Origin: Rhodospirillales bacterium | GTDB lineage: Bacteria; Pseudomonadota; Alphaproteobacteria; Micavibrionales; Micavibrionaceae | Length of the DNA stretch: 64,000 bases | Direction of reading: 5' to 3' | Assembly: GCA_023898765.1 (NCBI GenBank) | Contig: CP060238.1 | Span: 1,612,001-1,676,000, forward strand | Shown here: positions 25,758 through 34,059 of the stretch, in pieces | Position numbering within the stretch: position 1 is the stretch's first letter | Layout of the letters: each line of letters opens with the position of its first letter | Notes under the pieces: model-generated | What the model saw: the letters and a program-made list of their open reading frames with translations, nothing else | Databases searched by the model: none | What the model was told of the DNA's origin: nothing | Program-made: the position numbers and the translations under genes

Positions 25758-26861
25758 TTAGGCGGTTCCGGTATAAATTTCCAGTAAATCCGCGCCAAGA
25801 AAGCGAATTTCCGTTCTGTTTAGCTCCAGACGATCCTTCAGGGCATAAATCCCGAGGTTATCCACAGCCGCTTTTCCGTCGGCCCCCAACAGGGATGCCG
25901 CCCGAAACCAGAGCAGGCGGTCATACAGCCCGGCCTTTAAGCAGGAACTCACAAGCCCCGCGCCGCCCTCGACCAGCACACGGGTCAGCCCCATCGTGCA
26001 AAGCTGTGTAAACGCGGCGGGCAAATCGCAGTGGCCGTCGTTGTCAACCGGCACCGGCACGACCCTGACCCCTTTTGCTTCAAGCTGCGCTTCTTTTTCA
26101 GGATTTGCGTCAACCCGGCAAATTATCCACAAAGGCGCTGTGGATAAGTCTTTCAGAAGTCGCGACTCGGGAGAAAAACGCAAATGCGTATCAAAAACGA
26201 TCCTTACAGGGGTGCTGCCGACCCCCGAAAGACGCGATGTGAGACGTGGATTATCTGCAAGAACGGTTCCTATCCCCACGGCAACGCCGTCATGCCTGGC
26301 CCTTTCCAGATGGCCGTATTGACGCGAAAATGCGCTCGTAATCCATTGTGATTCACCGGAGGCGCTTGCAATTCTGGCATCCAGCGTCGTAGCCGTTTTC
26401 AGCGTTATCAAAGGCCGCCGCGCCGTTTGGGAAAGAATAAACCCGCGGTTGATTTCCTGCGCTTCTTCCATGCAAAGGCCGGTTTCAACCTCAATACCTG
26501 CCTGCCGGAGAATGTCGCGCCCCTTCCCGTTTGTGCGGGGATCGGGATCGGGCGCGGCAATCACGGCACGCTTCACGCCGGCCTGTACAAGCCTTTGCGC
26601 GCAGGATCCTGTTGCGCCCTCATGCGCGCAAGGCTCCAGCGTAACGTAGACATCCGCTCCTCCGGCCGCGGCGCCCGCCTGTTCCAGCGCGATCGTTTCC
26701 GCATGCGGACGCCCGCCGTCTGCCGTGCGCGCCCGTCCCAGCACTATCCCGTCTTTCGCGATCACGCATCCCACGGACGGATTCGGCGCCACCCGCCCAA
26801 GCCCCGTCCGGGCAAGGCCCAGCGCCGAGCGCATGTAATGAATATCGTTATAATGCGGCAT
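25758..26861 (-). CDS. ribD: bifunctional riboflavin deaminase/reductase RibD
   Basis: Catalyses deamination and then reduction of the pyrimidine intermediate in riboflavin synthesis. The 367-residue product has an N-terminal deaminase domain with zinc ligands in HAET and PCAHEGATGSC. The C-terminal reductase domain starts at about 150 (RPLITLKTATTLDARIA; LVEGGAGLVSSCL). Both domains look intact. It starts 12 bases after nrdR in the operon. Confidence 0.95.
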   Translation of the reverse strand: MPHYNDIHYMRSALGLARTGLGRVAPNPSVGCVIAKDGIVLGRARTADGGRPHAETIALEQAGAAAGGADVYVTLEPCAHEGATGSCAQRLVQAGVKRAVIAAPDPDPRTNGKGRDILRQAGIEVETGLCMEEAQEINRGFILSQTARRPLITLKTATTLDARIASASGESQWITSAFSRQYGHLERARHDGVAVGIGTVLADNPRLTSRLSGVGSTPVRIVFDTHLRFSPESRLLKDLSTAPLWIICRVDANPEKEAQLEAKGVRVVPVPVDNDGHCDLPAAFTQLCTMGLTRVLVEGGAGLVSSCLKAGLYDRLLWFRAASLLGADGKAAVDNLGIYALKDRLELNRTEIRFLGADLLEIYTGTA

Positions 26862-26873
26862 ATCGGGAAGAGC

Positions 26874-27353
26874 TTATTCCGCCACGCGCTTTTTTTCCAC
26901 CTGCAAACTCTGCACTTCGTCCAGAAAGGCGTTGAAGTCTTCCGGGTCGCGGAAATCCTTGTACACGGAGGCGTAACGGATATAGCCGACTATATCGAGC
27001 TCCACCAGCGCGTTCATCACGAACCCGCCAATCTCGCGGGAGGGAATTTCCGGCTCGCCATAGCTTTCAAGCTGCCGGACGATGCCGTTCACGGCTTTTT
27101 CGATCTGCTCTTCGCTGATCGGGCGTTTGCGCAGCGCCACGCGGATGGACCGGGTGATTTTCTCGCGGTCGAAGGGCTGCGTATCCCCGCCCGCCTTGAC
27201 GACCATCAGGTCGCGGAGCTGGATCCGCTCGAACGTCGTAAACCGCCCCCCGCAGGACGAACAGGACCGCCTGCGCCGGATCGCCGCCCCGTCATCCGTG
27301 GGGCGGGAATCCTTCACCTGCGTTTCCTCATTTCCGCAAAACGGGCAGTGCAT
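26874..27353 (-). CDS. nrdR: transcriptional repressor NrdR
   Basis: Nucleotide-sensing repressor of ribonucleotide-reductase genes. The 159-residue product has an N-terminal zinc ribbon (CPFC at 3-6 and CSSC about 25 residues later), the RRRRSC basic segment, and an ATP-cone domain (about 50-140, LMVVKAGGDTQPFDREKI). It lies between glyA and ribD, the usual alphaproteobacterial order. Confidence 0.97.
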   Translation of the reverse strand: MHCPFCGNEETQVKDSRPTDDGAAIRRRRSCSSCGGRFTTFERIQLRDLMVVKAGGDTQPFDREKITRSIRVALRKRPISEEQIEKAVNGIVRQLESYGEPEIPSREIGGFVMNALVELDIVGYIRYASVYKDFRDPEDFNAFLDEVQSLQVEKKRVAE

Positions 27354-27363
27354 GTGTCAAGCC

Positions 27364-28677
27364 CTAGGAAACGGCCTGATCGTAGATCGGGAAGCGGGCG
27401 CACAGCGCCTTCACCTTGGCTTTGACAGCGGCCTCAACATCGCCGTTGCCTTCCGGACCGTTGGCCACCAGCCCGTCCAGCACCTCAAGAATAAGCGCGC
27501 CGATCTCTTTCCACTCCACAGGGCCGAAGCCGCGTGTGGTGCCGGCCGGCGTCCCCAGACGCACGCCGGATGTCACGAAAGGCTTTTCAGGGTCAAACGG
27601 CACCGCGTTCTTGTTGCAGGTAATGCCCGCATGCTCCAGCGCTTCATCCACAACTTTTCCGGTCAGGCCTTTGGGGCGCAAATCCACCAGAACAATATGG
27701 GAATCCGTCCCGCCGGAGACAATATCCAGCCCCCCGCCAATCAAAGTTTCGGCAAGGATTTTTGCATTGCTTACAATAGATTGCGCATAATTTTTAAACT
27801 CTGGCCTTAACACTTCGCCAAACGCAACAGCCTTGGCCGCGATCACATGTTCCAGCGGGCCGCCCTGCAGGCCGGGGAAAATGGCGGAGTTCAGTTTCTT
27901 CGCAATCTCCTCGTCATTGGTCAGGATCATCCCGCCGCGCGGGCCGCGCAGCGTTTTGTGTGTGGTGGTCGTGGTCACATGCGCGTGCGGAACCGGCGAC
28001 GGATAAGACCCGCCGGCAACCAGCCCCGCGTAATGCGCCATATCCACCATCAGGTACGCGCCGACTTTATCGGCAATTTTCCGAAAACGTTTCCAGTCGA
28101 TCACACGCGGATAAGCGGATGCCCCGGCCAAAATCAGCTTGGGCTTGTGCTCGTCTGCCAGACGTTCCACCTCGTCATAATCGATCAATCCGTCTTCCTT
28201 GCGCACGCCGTACTGAACGGCGTTAAACCATTTGCCCGACTGGTTCGGCGCCGCGCCGTGGGTCAAATGCCCGCCGGACGCCAGCGACATCCCCAAAAAT
28301 GTGTCGCCCGGCTCGAGCAGCGCCTGAAAGACACCCTGATTGGCCTGCGCGCCGGAATGGGGCTGCACATTGGCGAACTGACAGCCGAAGATTTTCTTGG
28401 CCCGCTCGATCGCCAGGCTCTCGGTGACATCCACATGCGCGCAGCCCTGATAATAACGTTTTCCCGGATAGCCTTCCGCGTATTTATTGGTCAAAACAGA
28501 GCCCTGCGTCTGAAGAACCGCCTTGGAGACAATATTCTCGGACGCGATTAACTCGATCTGGTTTTGCTGGCGCTCCAGTTCGGCGTTCAGCGCTTTGAAT
28601 ATTTCGGGGTCTGTGTCCTTTACGTCCCCGCTGAAATAGCTGTCATCTGTCATCGTTTTCTCCGCTGCATTGCTCAT
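27364..28677 (-). CDS. glyA: serine hydroxymethyltransferase
   Basis: PLP enzyme interconverting serine and glycine while loading tetrahydrofolate with a one-carbon unit. The 437-residue product has the PLP-lysine motif TTTTHKTLRGPRGG, the NVQPHSGAQANQ segment and the GTDSHIVLVDLR signature. Its ATG overlaps the rpiB stop by four bases (ATGA), indicating coupling. nrdR follows after 10 bases. Confidence 0.97.
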   Translation of the reverse strand: MSNAAEKTMTDDSYFSGDVKDTDPEIFKALNAELERQQNQIELIASENIVSKAVLQTQGSVLTNKYAEGYPGKRYYQGCAHVDVTESLAIERAKKIFGCQFANVQPHSGAQANQGVFQALLEPGDTFLGMSLASGGHLTHGAAPNQSGKWFNAVQYGVRKEDGLIDYDEVERLADEHKPKLILAGASAYPRVIDWKRFRKIADKVGAYLMVDMAHYAGLVAGGSYPSPVPHAHVTTTTTHKTLRGPRGGMILTNDEEIAKKLNSAIFPGLQGGPLEHVIAAKAVAFGEVLRPEFKNYAQSIVSNAKILAETLIGGGLDIVSGGTDSHIVLVDLRPKGLTGKVVDEALEHAGITCNKNAVPFDPEKPFVTSGVRLGTPAGTTRGFGPVEWKEIGALILEVLDGLVANGPEGNGDVEAAVKAKVKALCARFPIYDQAVS

Positions 28678-29117
28678 CTTGTTTCCTTTCCTAATTTTTC
28701 CACACGGGCGGCATGCCGGCCGCCTTCAAAATCCGTTGTTAAAAATGTTCTCAAAATCTCCAGCGCCTCTTCCGGCGGCGTCAGCCGTTCGCCCAGACAC
28801 AGGACATTGGCGTCGTTATGCTGCCGGGACAGGGCCGCCATGTTTGAATCCCTGCACAGGGCCGCCCTGACTTTCGGGTTCCGGTTCGCCGCAATGGAAA
28901 TCCCGATTCCGCTGCCGCAGATCGCCACGCCGAACGGCGCGCGCCCTCCGGCCACATAATCGGCAACTTTATAGCCGAAATCCGGATAATCGACGGAATC
29001 CGGCCCGTCCGTCCCCAGATCGACCCATTCGGCATCCAGAGAATCGAATTTCTCTTTCAGAAACTCTTTCAGCGCAAAACCCGCGTGATCGCTTGCGATT
29101 GCCACCTTTAAAACCAT
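28674..29117 (-). CDS. rpiB: ribose-5-phosphate isomerase B
   Basis: Interconverts ribose-5-phosphate and ribulose-5-phosphate, the precursor used by RibB in the same operon. The 147-residue product has IASDHAGFALK at the N-terminus and the conserved CGSGIGISIAANR loop with the catalytic cysteine, then SRQHNDANVLCLGER. It is near the head of the rpiB-glyA-nrdR-rib-nusB operon, 23 bases after a small upstream gene. Confidence 0.95.
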   Translation of the reverse strand: MVLKVAIASDHAGFALKEFLKEKFDSLDAEWVDLGTDGPDSVDYPDFGYKVADYVAGGRAPFGVAICGSGIGISIAANRNPKVRAALCRDSNMAALSRQHNDANVLCLGERLTPPEEALEILRTFLTTDFEGGRHAARVEKLGKETR

Positions 29118-29140
29118 ACCCTTTGTATAGGAACTCTACC

Positions 29141-29344
29141 CTACTCAATCAATCCTTTTTTACGCAAAACATATTCGAGCCGCCTGAGCGCGTTGCGCTT
29201 TAAAATCTCTTCCGACGCGCTCTTGGGGCCCTGAATGGAAATTTCCGTCAGGGTTTTCGTATCCATCGCAGCCACGCGCACATAATTCCCGACAGGGAAA
29301 AACTCGATAATAACTTCACGGTCTCTTAACGGCGCGTCTTTCAT
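29141..29344 (-). CDS. small conserved alphaproteobacterial protein (DUF6898-like)
   Basis: The 67-residue product has the pattern EVIIEFFPVGNYVRVAAMD...TEISIQGP...LKRNALRRLEYVLRKKGLIE. It matches my memory of a small family of unknown function found beside glyA/rpiB in alphaproteobacteria. It heads the rpiB operon. ATGs are at 29344 and 29362. The second would overlap the divergent acyl-CoA dehydrogenase start, so 29344 is preferred. No SD is visible before either. Confidence 0.75.
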   Translation of the reverse strand: MKDAPLRDREVIIEFFPVGNYVRVAAMDTKTLTEISIQGPKSASEEILKRNALRRLEYVLRKKGLIE

Positions 29345-29349
29345 GTGTT

Positions 29350-29357
29350 TATATATA
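29350..29357. promoter_or_regulatory. TATATATA box between divergent starts
   Basis: The eight-base alternating TATATATA lies in the 16 bases between the start codons at 29344 (minus) and 29361 (plus). On each strand it sits 3-10 bases before the ATG, where a -10 box of a leaderless transcript would be. No good -35 box was found on either side. Confidence 0.3.
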
Positions 29358-29360
29358 GCC

Positions 29361-30542
29361 ATGAAAAAAGCAGAATTCGACTGGAAAGACCCGCTTCTCC
29401 TCAATGATTTGCTGACCGAGGAAGAACGCATGATTCGCGACAGCGCCCACGGCTTCGCGCAAAAGACTCTCCTGCCCGGAATTATCGAAGCCAACCGGCA
29501 CGAGCATTTCGACCCGGACATCCTGAAAGAGATGGGAAAGCTCGGCCTTCTCGGTCCGACCATCGAGGGCTATGGCTGCCCCGGCGTTTCCCAGGTTTCC
29601 TACGGGCTGATCGCGCGGGAAGTGGAGGCGGTCGATTCGGCCTACCGCTCGGCCTTGTCGGTCCAGTCTTCGCTTGTCATGTATCCGATTTACGCCTTTG
29701 GCTCGGATACGCAGAAGGAAAAATTCCTGCCGAAACTGGCCTCTGGCGAATTTATCGGATGTTTTGGTTTAACCGAACCGGATGGCGGTTCCGACCCCTC
29801 ATCCATGAAAACCCGCGCCAGGAAAACGGATGGCGGTTACAGGCTTTCCGGGGCCAAACAGTGGATTACCAATTCCCCTGTCGCAAATGTTTTTGTGGTC
29901 TGGGCCAAGGATGACGGGGGCGAGATCATCGGCCTTCTTCTTGAAAAAGGCATGAAGGGGCTCGAAGCTCCCAAAATCGAAGGCAAATTTTCCCTGCGGG
30001 CTTCTGTTACCGGCGGGATCATGATGGACGACGTCTTCGTCCCCGAAGAAAACAGGCTGCCCAAGGCCGAAGGCATTAAATCCCCCTTTATGTGCCTGAA
30101 TTCGGCGCGCTACGGCATTTGCTGGGGCGTCATGGGCGCGGCGGAAAGCTGCTGGCATATCGCACGGGATTACGTGATGGACCGGCACATTTTCGGCAAA
30201 CCGTTGGGCGGGCAGCAGCTCATCCAGAAAAAACTGGCCGATATGCAGACCGAAATTACGCTGGGGCTGATCGGCGCCTGGCGGCTGGGCAATTTGAGGG
30301 ATCGGGAAAAAGGCGGAAATGAACCCATTTCGCTCCTGAAACGCAACAATTGCGGCAAGGCGCTGGATATCGCCCGCACCGCGCGCGACATGCTGGGCGG
30401 CAACGGCATTTCAGATGAATATCACGTGATCCGCCACATGATGAATCTGGAGGCCGTTAACACCTATGAAGGCACGCACGACATCCACGCCCTGATCCTC
30501 GGGAAAGCCCAGACGGGGCTGCAGGCCTTCGGACAGCCTTAG
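29361..30542 (+). CDS. gcdH: glutaryl-CoA dehydrogenase (acyl-CoA dehydrogenase family)
   Basis: FAD enzyme that oxidises and decarboxylates glutaryl-CoA to crotonyl-CoA in lysine/tryptophan breakdown. The 393-residue product has the family motif FGLTEPDGGSDPSSM, the substrate loop SARYGICWGVMGAA, and the C-terminal catalytic Glu in TYEGTHDIHALILGKAQTG, a form typical of GcdH. Start 29361 (MKKAEFDW) is preferred to 29343. No SD is seen, which fits the nearby TATA box and a possible leaderless mRNA. Its stop abuts the stop of the convergent lipoprotein gene. Confidence 0.92.
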   Translation: MKKAEFDWKDPLLLNDLLTEEERMIRDSAHGFAQKTLLPGIIEANRHEHFDPDILKEMGKLGLLGPTIEGYGCPGVSQVSYGLIAREVEAVDSAYRSALSVQSSLVMYPIYAFGSDTQKEKFLPKLASGEFIGCFGLTEPDGGSDPSSMKTRARKTDGGYRLSGAKQWITNSPVANVFVVWAKDDGGEIIGLLLEKGMKGLEAPKIEGKFSLRASVTGGIMMDDVFVPEENRLPKAEGIKSPFMCLNSARYGICWGVMGAAESCWHIARDYVMDRHIFGKPLGGQQLIQKKLADMQTEITLGLIGAWRLGNLRDREKGGNEPISLLKRNNCGKALDIARTARDMLGGNGISDEYHVIRHMMNLEAVNTYEGTHDIHALILGKAQTGLQAFGQP

Positions 30543-31535
30543 TTACTTCACAGCCGGACGGAAAGGCGCGTCGCAGCTATATTTCGACTTCGGCAGTCGC
30601 ATGGCGTTGAAATACCCGTCCTTATCCAGACGGTTTATAGCCTCGGCCACCATTTTCGGGCTTGGATGGTCCATAATCTCGAAATGATCGATGAAATCCT
30701 GTTCGTCTATCAGGTTCTCCGGGTTGTATCCAAACGTTGGATTGTCCGCGTACATTTCCAGCATAAGGCGCTGGTAATCCTTCGGGCCGACAAGATTCGC
30801 CGCGATGACGTTTTCCGTCAGTTCGCATTCCCTTTGAACGCCTGCCGCTAACTTGAACGCCTGCGTCATTTCGTCTGTGTACTGCCCCTTTTCCATCACG
30901 CTCAATACCGTGTCATACCCGATCCGCGAGGCTATTTCCGCTTCATAGAGCCTGTTGGTGGCGCGGGACCCGAACTCCGCGGCAAGAGCGGCGCTCATAT
31001 GTTCCGGCGTCATGCTCGAGTCGATCATGATCACGTCGCCAAACCCCCCATACAAAGCGGGGTAACCGACCTTCGTTGACAAATCCTCCACCAGCCAGAC
31101 ATGCGGCAGGGGAAGCTGCAACCCCGTGGCGATATTCGTCTTGGTATTAAAAAACCGGATTTCGTTCTCCAGAAAGCCCTGGTCGTCCGGATTGATTTTA
31201 CGATGCTTTGCTCCGAGATTGTTGAGATGCGCTTCCTGAACCGCCAGGCCGATAGAAATCGTGCCCGGATCCATTTGCGATGTTAAATCGTGGATCTCCT
31301 TGCCCTTATCCAGCAATGCCACAATTTTTTCATGAGCCCCCAGATCAGGCGCCTCCAGAATTTTTTTCTCTTCTCCCTTTAACCGGAAAAAGGACGAAAG
31401 AACCTCTTCCGGCTCCTTGTCCGTCTTAAACATACTGTCCAAGACGTCCGTGCTTGCACATCCCGCGACGGACAAGGCAGAGACGGCACAAGTCGTCATA
31501 ACAAAAGCTCTTTTTAACAATGATAATCCGGACAC
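30543..31535 (-). CDS. lipoprotein, possibly a degenerate M48-like peptidase
   Basis: The 330-residue product has a signal peptide with lipobox VAGC (acylated Cys26). Not confidently recognised. Residues 140-200 (HVWLVEDLSTKVGYPALYGGFGDVIMID, then MSAALAAEFGSRATNRL) resemble the region around the HExxH zinc motif of M48 metallopeptidases. The motif itself is replaced (AEFGS), so it should be inactive if related. The remainder is helical. The GTG start has AGGAGGG four bases before it. It is convergent with gcdH with no gap. Confidence 0.7.
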   Translation of the reverse strand: MSGLSLLKRAFVMTTCAVSALSVAGCASTDVLDSMFKTDKEPEEVLSSFFRLKGEEKKILEAPDLGAHEKIVALLDKGKEIHDLTSQMDPGTISIGLAVQEAHLNNLGAKHRKINPDDQGFLENEIRFFNTKTNIATGLQLPLPHVWLVEDLSTKVGYPALYGGFGDVIMIDSSMTPEHMSAALAAEFGSRATNRLYEAEIASRIGYDTVLSVMEKGQYTDEMTQAFKLAAGVQRECELTENVIAANLVGPKDYQRLMLEMYADNPTFGYNPENLIDEQDFIDHFEIMDHPSPKMVAEAINRLDKDGYFNAMRLPKSKYSCDAPFRPAVK

Positions 31536-31634
31536 AACACCCTCCTATAGACATAAAACCAACCCGTTCTACAAACAATATAATTTTATGTCAATAAAAA
31601 ACCTGGGAGAGGGTTTCCAGCGTTGCAGAAAAGG

Positions 31635-31662
31635 TTGACTTTTTCCGGCAAGGCTATATATT
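31635..31662 (+). promoter_or_regulatory. sigma70-type promoter
   Basis: TTGACT (31635-31640), a 16-base spacer and TATATT (31657-31662) lie 29 bases before the start at 31692. Confidence 0.55.
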
Positions 31663-31691
31663 TCCATAAAATTTACAAACGGAGCCTGAAA

Positions 31692-32171
31692 ATGAACAAA
31701 GTCCTCGAAACAGTGATGCGCATAAGCAGCGTTTTTGAAAATCTCGCGGCACAAAGAAAAAATCCGCGGACTTTTGCCGTTCCCGGAAATGCCTATACCC
31801 TCCTTAGCCTTAAAGATTTCAGGAAAGCGTTCTTCTCGGCAACGGTATGCAAGGCCGCCTGCGCCCGTTTTGAAGACCCCGAACAAACGGTTCTGACGCA
31901 GCTTGTCTGCACGCACAGGGCCTTCGGAAAGCCCTATTTTGTCGCCATCCCGCCGGAACAGGACCCTGTCATCGCCGTAGAACTTTCCTATGAGGGCGCA
32001 CAAAAATCAATTGCCGACCTTGGGTTGAGATACCGGCCCCTTGCAGGGAAATATAAGCCCTCTGCAATCGCTCTCAAATACCTGTGGGCAAGAGGCGAAG
32101 CAGAACTGGAAAAAATATGCGGCGTCGAGGTCCCTGCGGGCGCTAATCGTCCAAAGATGCCAGCCCTGTAA
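31692..32171 (+). CDS. hypothetical protein, 159 residues
   Basis: Not recognised. A soluble basic protein with several cysteines (VCKAACARF, LVCTHRAFG, KICGVEV) and a compact alternating pattern. There is no signal peptide or membrane segment. It has its own promoter (31635-31662) and a GGAG seven bases before the ATG. It converges with the LdtR-like regulator and their 3' ends overlap by 29 bases. Composition resembles the surroundings. Confidence 0.65.
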   Translation: MNKVLETVMRISSVFENLAAQRKNPRTFAVPGNAYTLLSLKDFRKAFFSATVCKAACARFEDPEQTVLTQLVCTHRAFGKPYFVAIPPEQDPVIAVELSYEGAQKSIADLGLRYRPLAGKYKPSAIALKYLWARGEAELEKICGVEVPAGANRPKMPAL

Positions 32172-32613
32172 ACTGGGTCTGGGAGGTCCAGAACCGCTCG
32201 AACATGTCCATGGCCTTGATGCATTCGGTAATGCGTTCCGGGGTCAGTTCGGTGCCTTCAATCTTTTTTTCATGCCGTTCGAACATGTCGGAAAGCATCT
32301 GGTAGAGATCCTTGCCCTTATCGGACAGCTTCACGCGGATGGAGCGTTTGTCGTGAACGGAGCGTTCCTGCTCGATATAGCCGTTCTCGCTCATCTTCTT
32401 GACGTTATAAGACACGTTCGACCCAAGATAATAGCCGCGCAGCGTCAGTTCCCCGACGGTCATTTCGTCATGCCCGATATTGTAAAGAATCATGCACTGG
32501 ACGTTGTTGACGTCCCGAATCCCCTTACGGTCGATTTCCGCTTTGACCACATCCAGAAAATACCGGTGCAGGCGCTCGATTCTCTGGATAGCTTCAAAAT
32601 ATGGTGTTGTCAC
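32143..32613 (-). CDS. MarR-family winged-helix regulator, LdtR-like
   Basis: The 156-residue product has a MarR-type winged helix-turn-helix (about 45-110: MTVGELTLRGYYLGSNVSYNVKKMSENGYIEQERSVHDKRS). N- and C-terminal dimerisation helices flank it. The sequence resembles the alphaproteobacterial LdtR group, known to control an L,D-transpeptidase and osmotic tolerance. Start is GTG 32613 with GGAG seven bases upstream; longer frames add non-conserved sequence. An L,D-transpeptidase gene occurs at 43.6-45.4 kb but is not adjacent. Confidence 0.88.
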   Translation of the reverse strand: MTTPYFEAIQRIERLHRYFLDVVKAEIDRKGIRDVNNVQCMILYNIGHDEMTVGELTLRGYYLGSNVSYNVKKMSENGYIEQERSVHDKRSIRVKLSDKGKDLYQMLSDMFERHEKKIEGTELTPERITECIKAMDMFERFWTSQTQFTGLASLDD

Positions 32614-32811
32614 TTGGATACTCCGGCAATTGGTTTGTTTCAAGAATACGCTGGTGGACACGCCGGTTGACAGGCGCAAACTTAATGATACGGGTAAAAG
32701 ATTAACGAAATCTTGTCCTCCGCGCAAGCATGCCGCGTCCTCAAGGGCTTTACATTACGGCGCGGCGTGAATAATCTGTCGCCCTGAAAGCTATTCTCGA
32801 AAGGCAGCACC

Positions 32812-33906
32812 ATGAAGACTTTATCGTCTCTTCCCGATCAGACAGGCAGGGCCCAAAGCGCCGCCGAAGCGAAATCCCATGCCGAAGCACTCAAAATGAA
32901 GCCTTTGACCTCCAGAACGTTTCCGCATGTGCGGATGCGCCGCCTGCGCCAGAGCGATTCCCTGCGCGATATGGTGCGCGAAAACCACGTTCGCAAGGAA
33001 GATCTGGTTTACCCCCTCTTTGTCGAGGAAGAGATAGACCAGCGGCTGCCCATCGGCGCCATGCCGGGCGTTTTTCGCGAAACCGAGAAATCTCTGGAGA
33101 AAGTTGTAAAGGACTCGGCCGCCGCCGGCGTGCGCGCCCTGATGCTTTTTGGCGTGTCGCACCACAAAGACCACACGGGCAGCGACTCGATGACTCCCGG
33201 CGGGCTTCTTTCCCGCATCATTGACCGCGCCAAGCAGGCCGCGCCGGAAATGACCGTCATCGCCGACACCTGTTTTTGCGAATATACGGATCACGGCCAT
33301 TGCGGCCCGCTGGATGCGCGCGGCGATGTGGATAACGACGCGACACTGGAGAATATCTCCATGCAGGCCGTCATCTCCGCCGAGGCCGGCGCCGACATGA
33401 TTGCGCCGTCTGGCATGATGGACGGGCAGATATCCGCCATTCGCCATACCCTCGACATGGCGGGCTTTTCTCATGTGCCCATCATGGCTTATGCGGCGAA
33501 ATTCGCCTCCGTTTTCTACGGCCCGTTCCGGGAGGCGGCGGGTTGCTCTCTCGGCCACATCCCGAATGTCCGCAAAGACCGCAAAACATACCAGATGGAC
33601 CCGGCCAACGGCCGTGAAGCGCTGCGCGACGCCCTGCTGGATGAGCAGGAAGGCGCGGATATCCTGATGGTCAAACCGGGAATGCCCTATCTGGACGTTC
33701 TGGCGCGTTTGCGGCAGAAAACGGACATTCCCCTGGCCGTGTACCAGGTCAGCGGCGAATACGCGATGCTGAAACATGCGGCGGCGGCAGGGGCGCTGAA
33801 TTACGAAGACGCCCTGATGGAAAGCCTTCTGGCCTTCAAGCGCGCAGGCGCCGACATGATCCTGACCTATGGCAGCCTTGACGCCTGCCGGTTATTGGAT
33901 AAATAG
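32812..33906 (+). CDS. hemB: delta-aminolevulinic acid dehydratase (porphobilinogen synthase)
   Basis: Condenses two 5-aminolevulinates to porphobilinogen in heme synthesis. The 364-residue product has the zinc-type cysteine cluster in CFCEYTDHGHCGPL and the two active-site lysines in MAYAAKFAS and ILMVKPGMPY. The N-terminus carries an extra about 28 residues before MKPLTSRTFPHVRMRR, where the conserved part starts. An AAAGG site supports 32812, and 32896 is the alternative start. Monocistronic. Confidence 0.95.
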   Translation: MKTLSSLPDQTGRAQSAAEAKSHAEALKMKPLTSRTFPHVRMRRLRQSDSLRDMVRENHVRKEDLVYPLFVEEEIDQRLPIGAMPGVFRETEKSLEKVVKDSAAAGVRALMLFGVSHHKDHTGSDSMTPGGLLSRIIDRAKQAAPEMTVIADTCFCEYTDHGHCGPLDARGDVDNDATLENISMQAVISAEAGADMIAPSGMMDGQISAIRHTLDMAGFSHVPIMAYAAKFASVFYGPFREAAGCSLGHIPNVRKDRKTYQMDPANGREALRDALLDEQEGADILMVKPGMPYLDVLARLRQKTDIPLAVYQVSGEYAMLKHAAAAGALNYEDALMESLLAFKRAGADMILTYGSLDACRLLDK

Positions 33907-34059
33907 GTTTTTAAACAAGCGTCTCCCTTGAAAAAACGCGCAAAACGGGCGATAAATAACAGGTAAGGATTTTCGAATCCCTGCCGGTGTCTGCTGCGTT
34001 TTCTTTTTTGCGTTTCTCTTACCTGCTTAAAACAAGCTAAAGAAGGGTATCTTCCTGCC

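Noticed and set aside
26861..27363. FMN riboswitch in front of the riboflavin genes
   Set aside because: ribD begins 12 bases after nrdR, inside an operon, and no RFN-like conserved segments were found before ribD, ribB or ribH.
33958..34028. Inverted CAGGTAAG / CTTACCTG pair before motA
   Set aside because: Eight-base arms separated by more than 50 bases are likely by chance, and no terminator or operator features accompany them.
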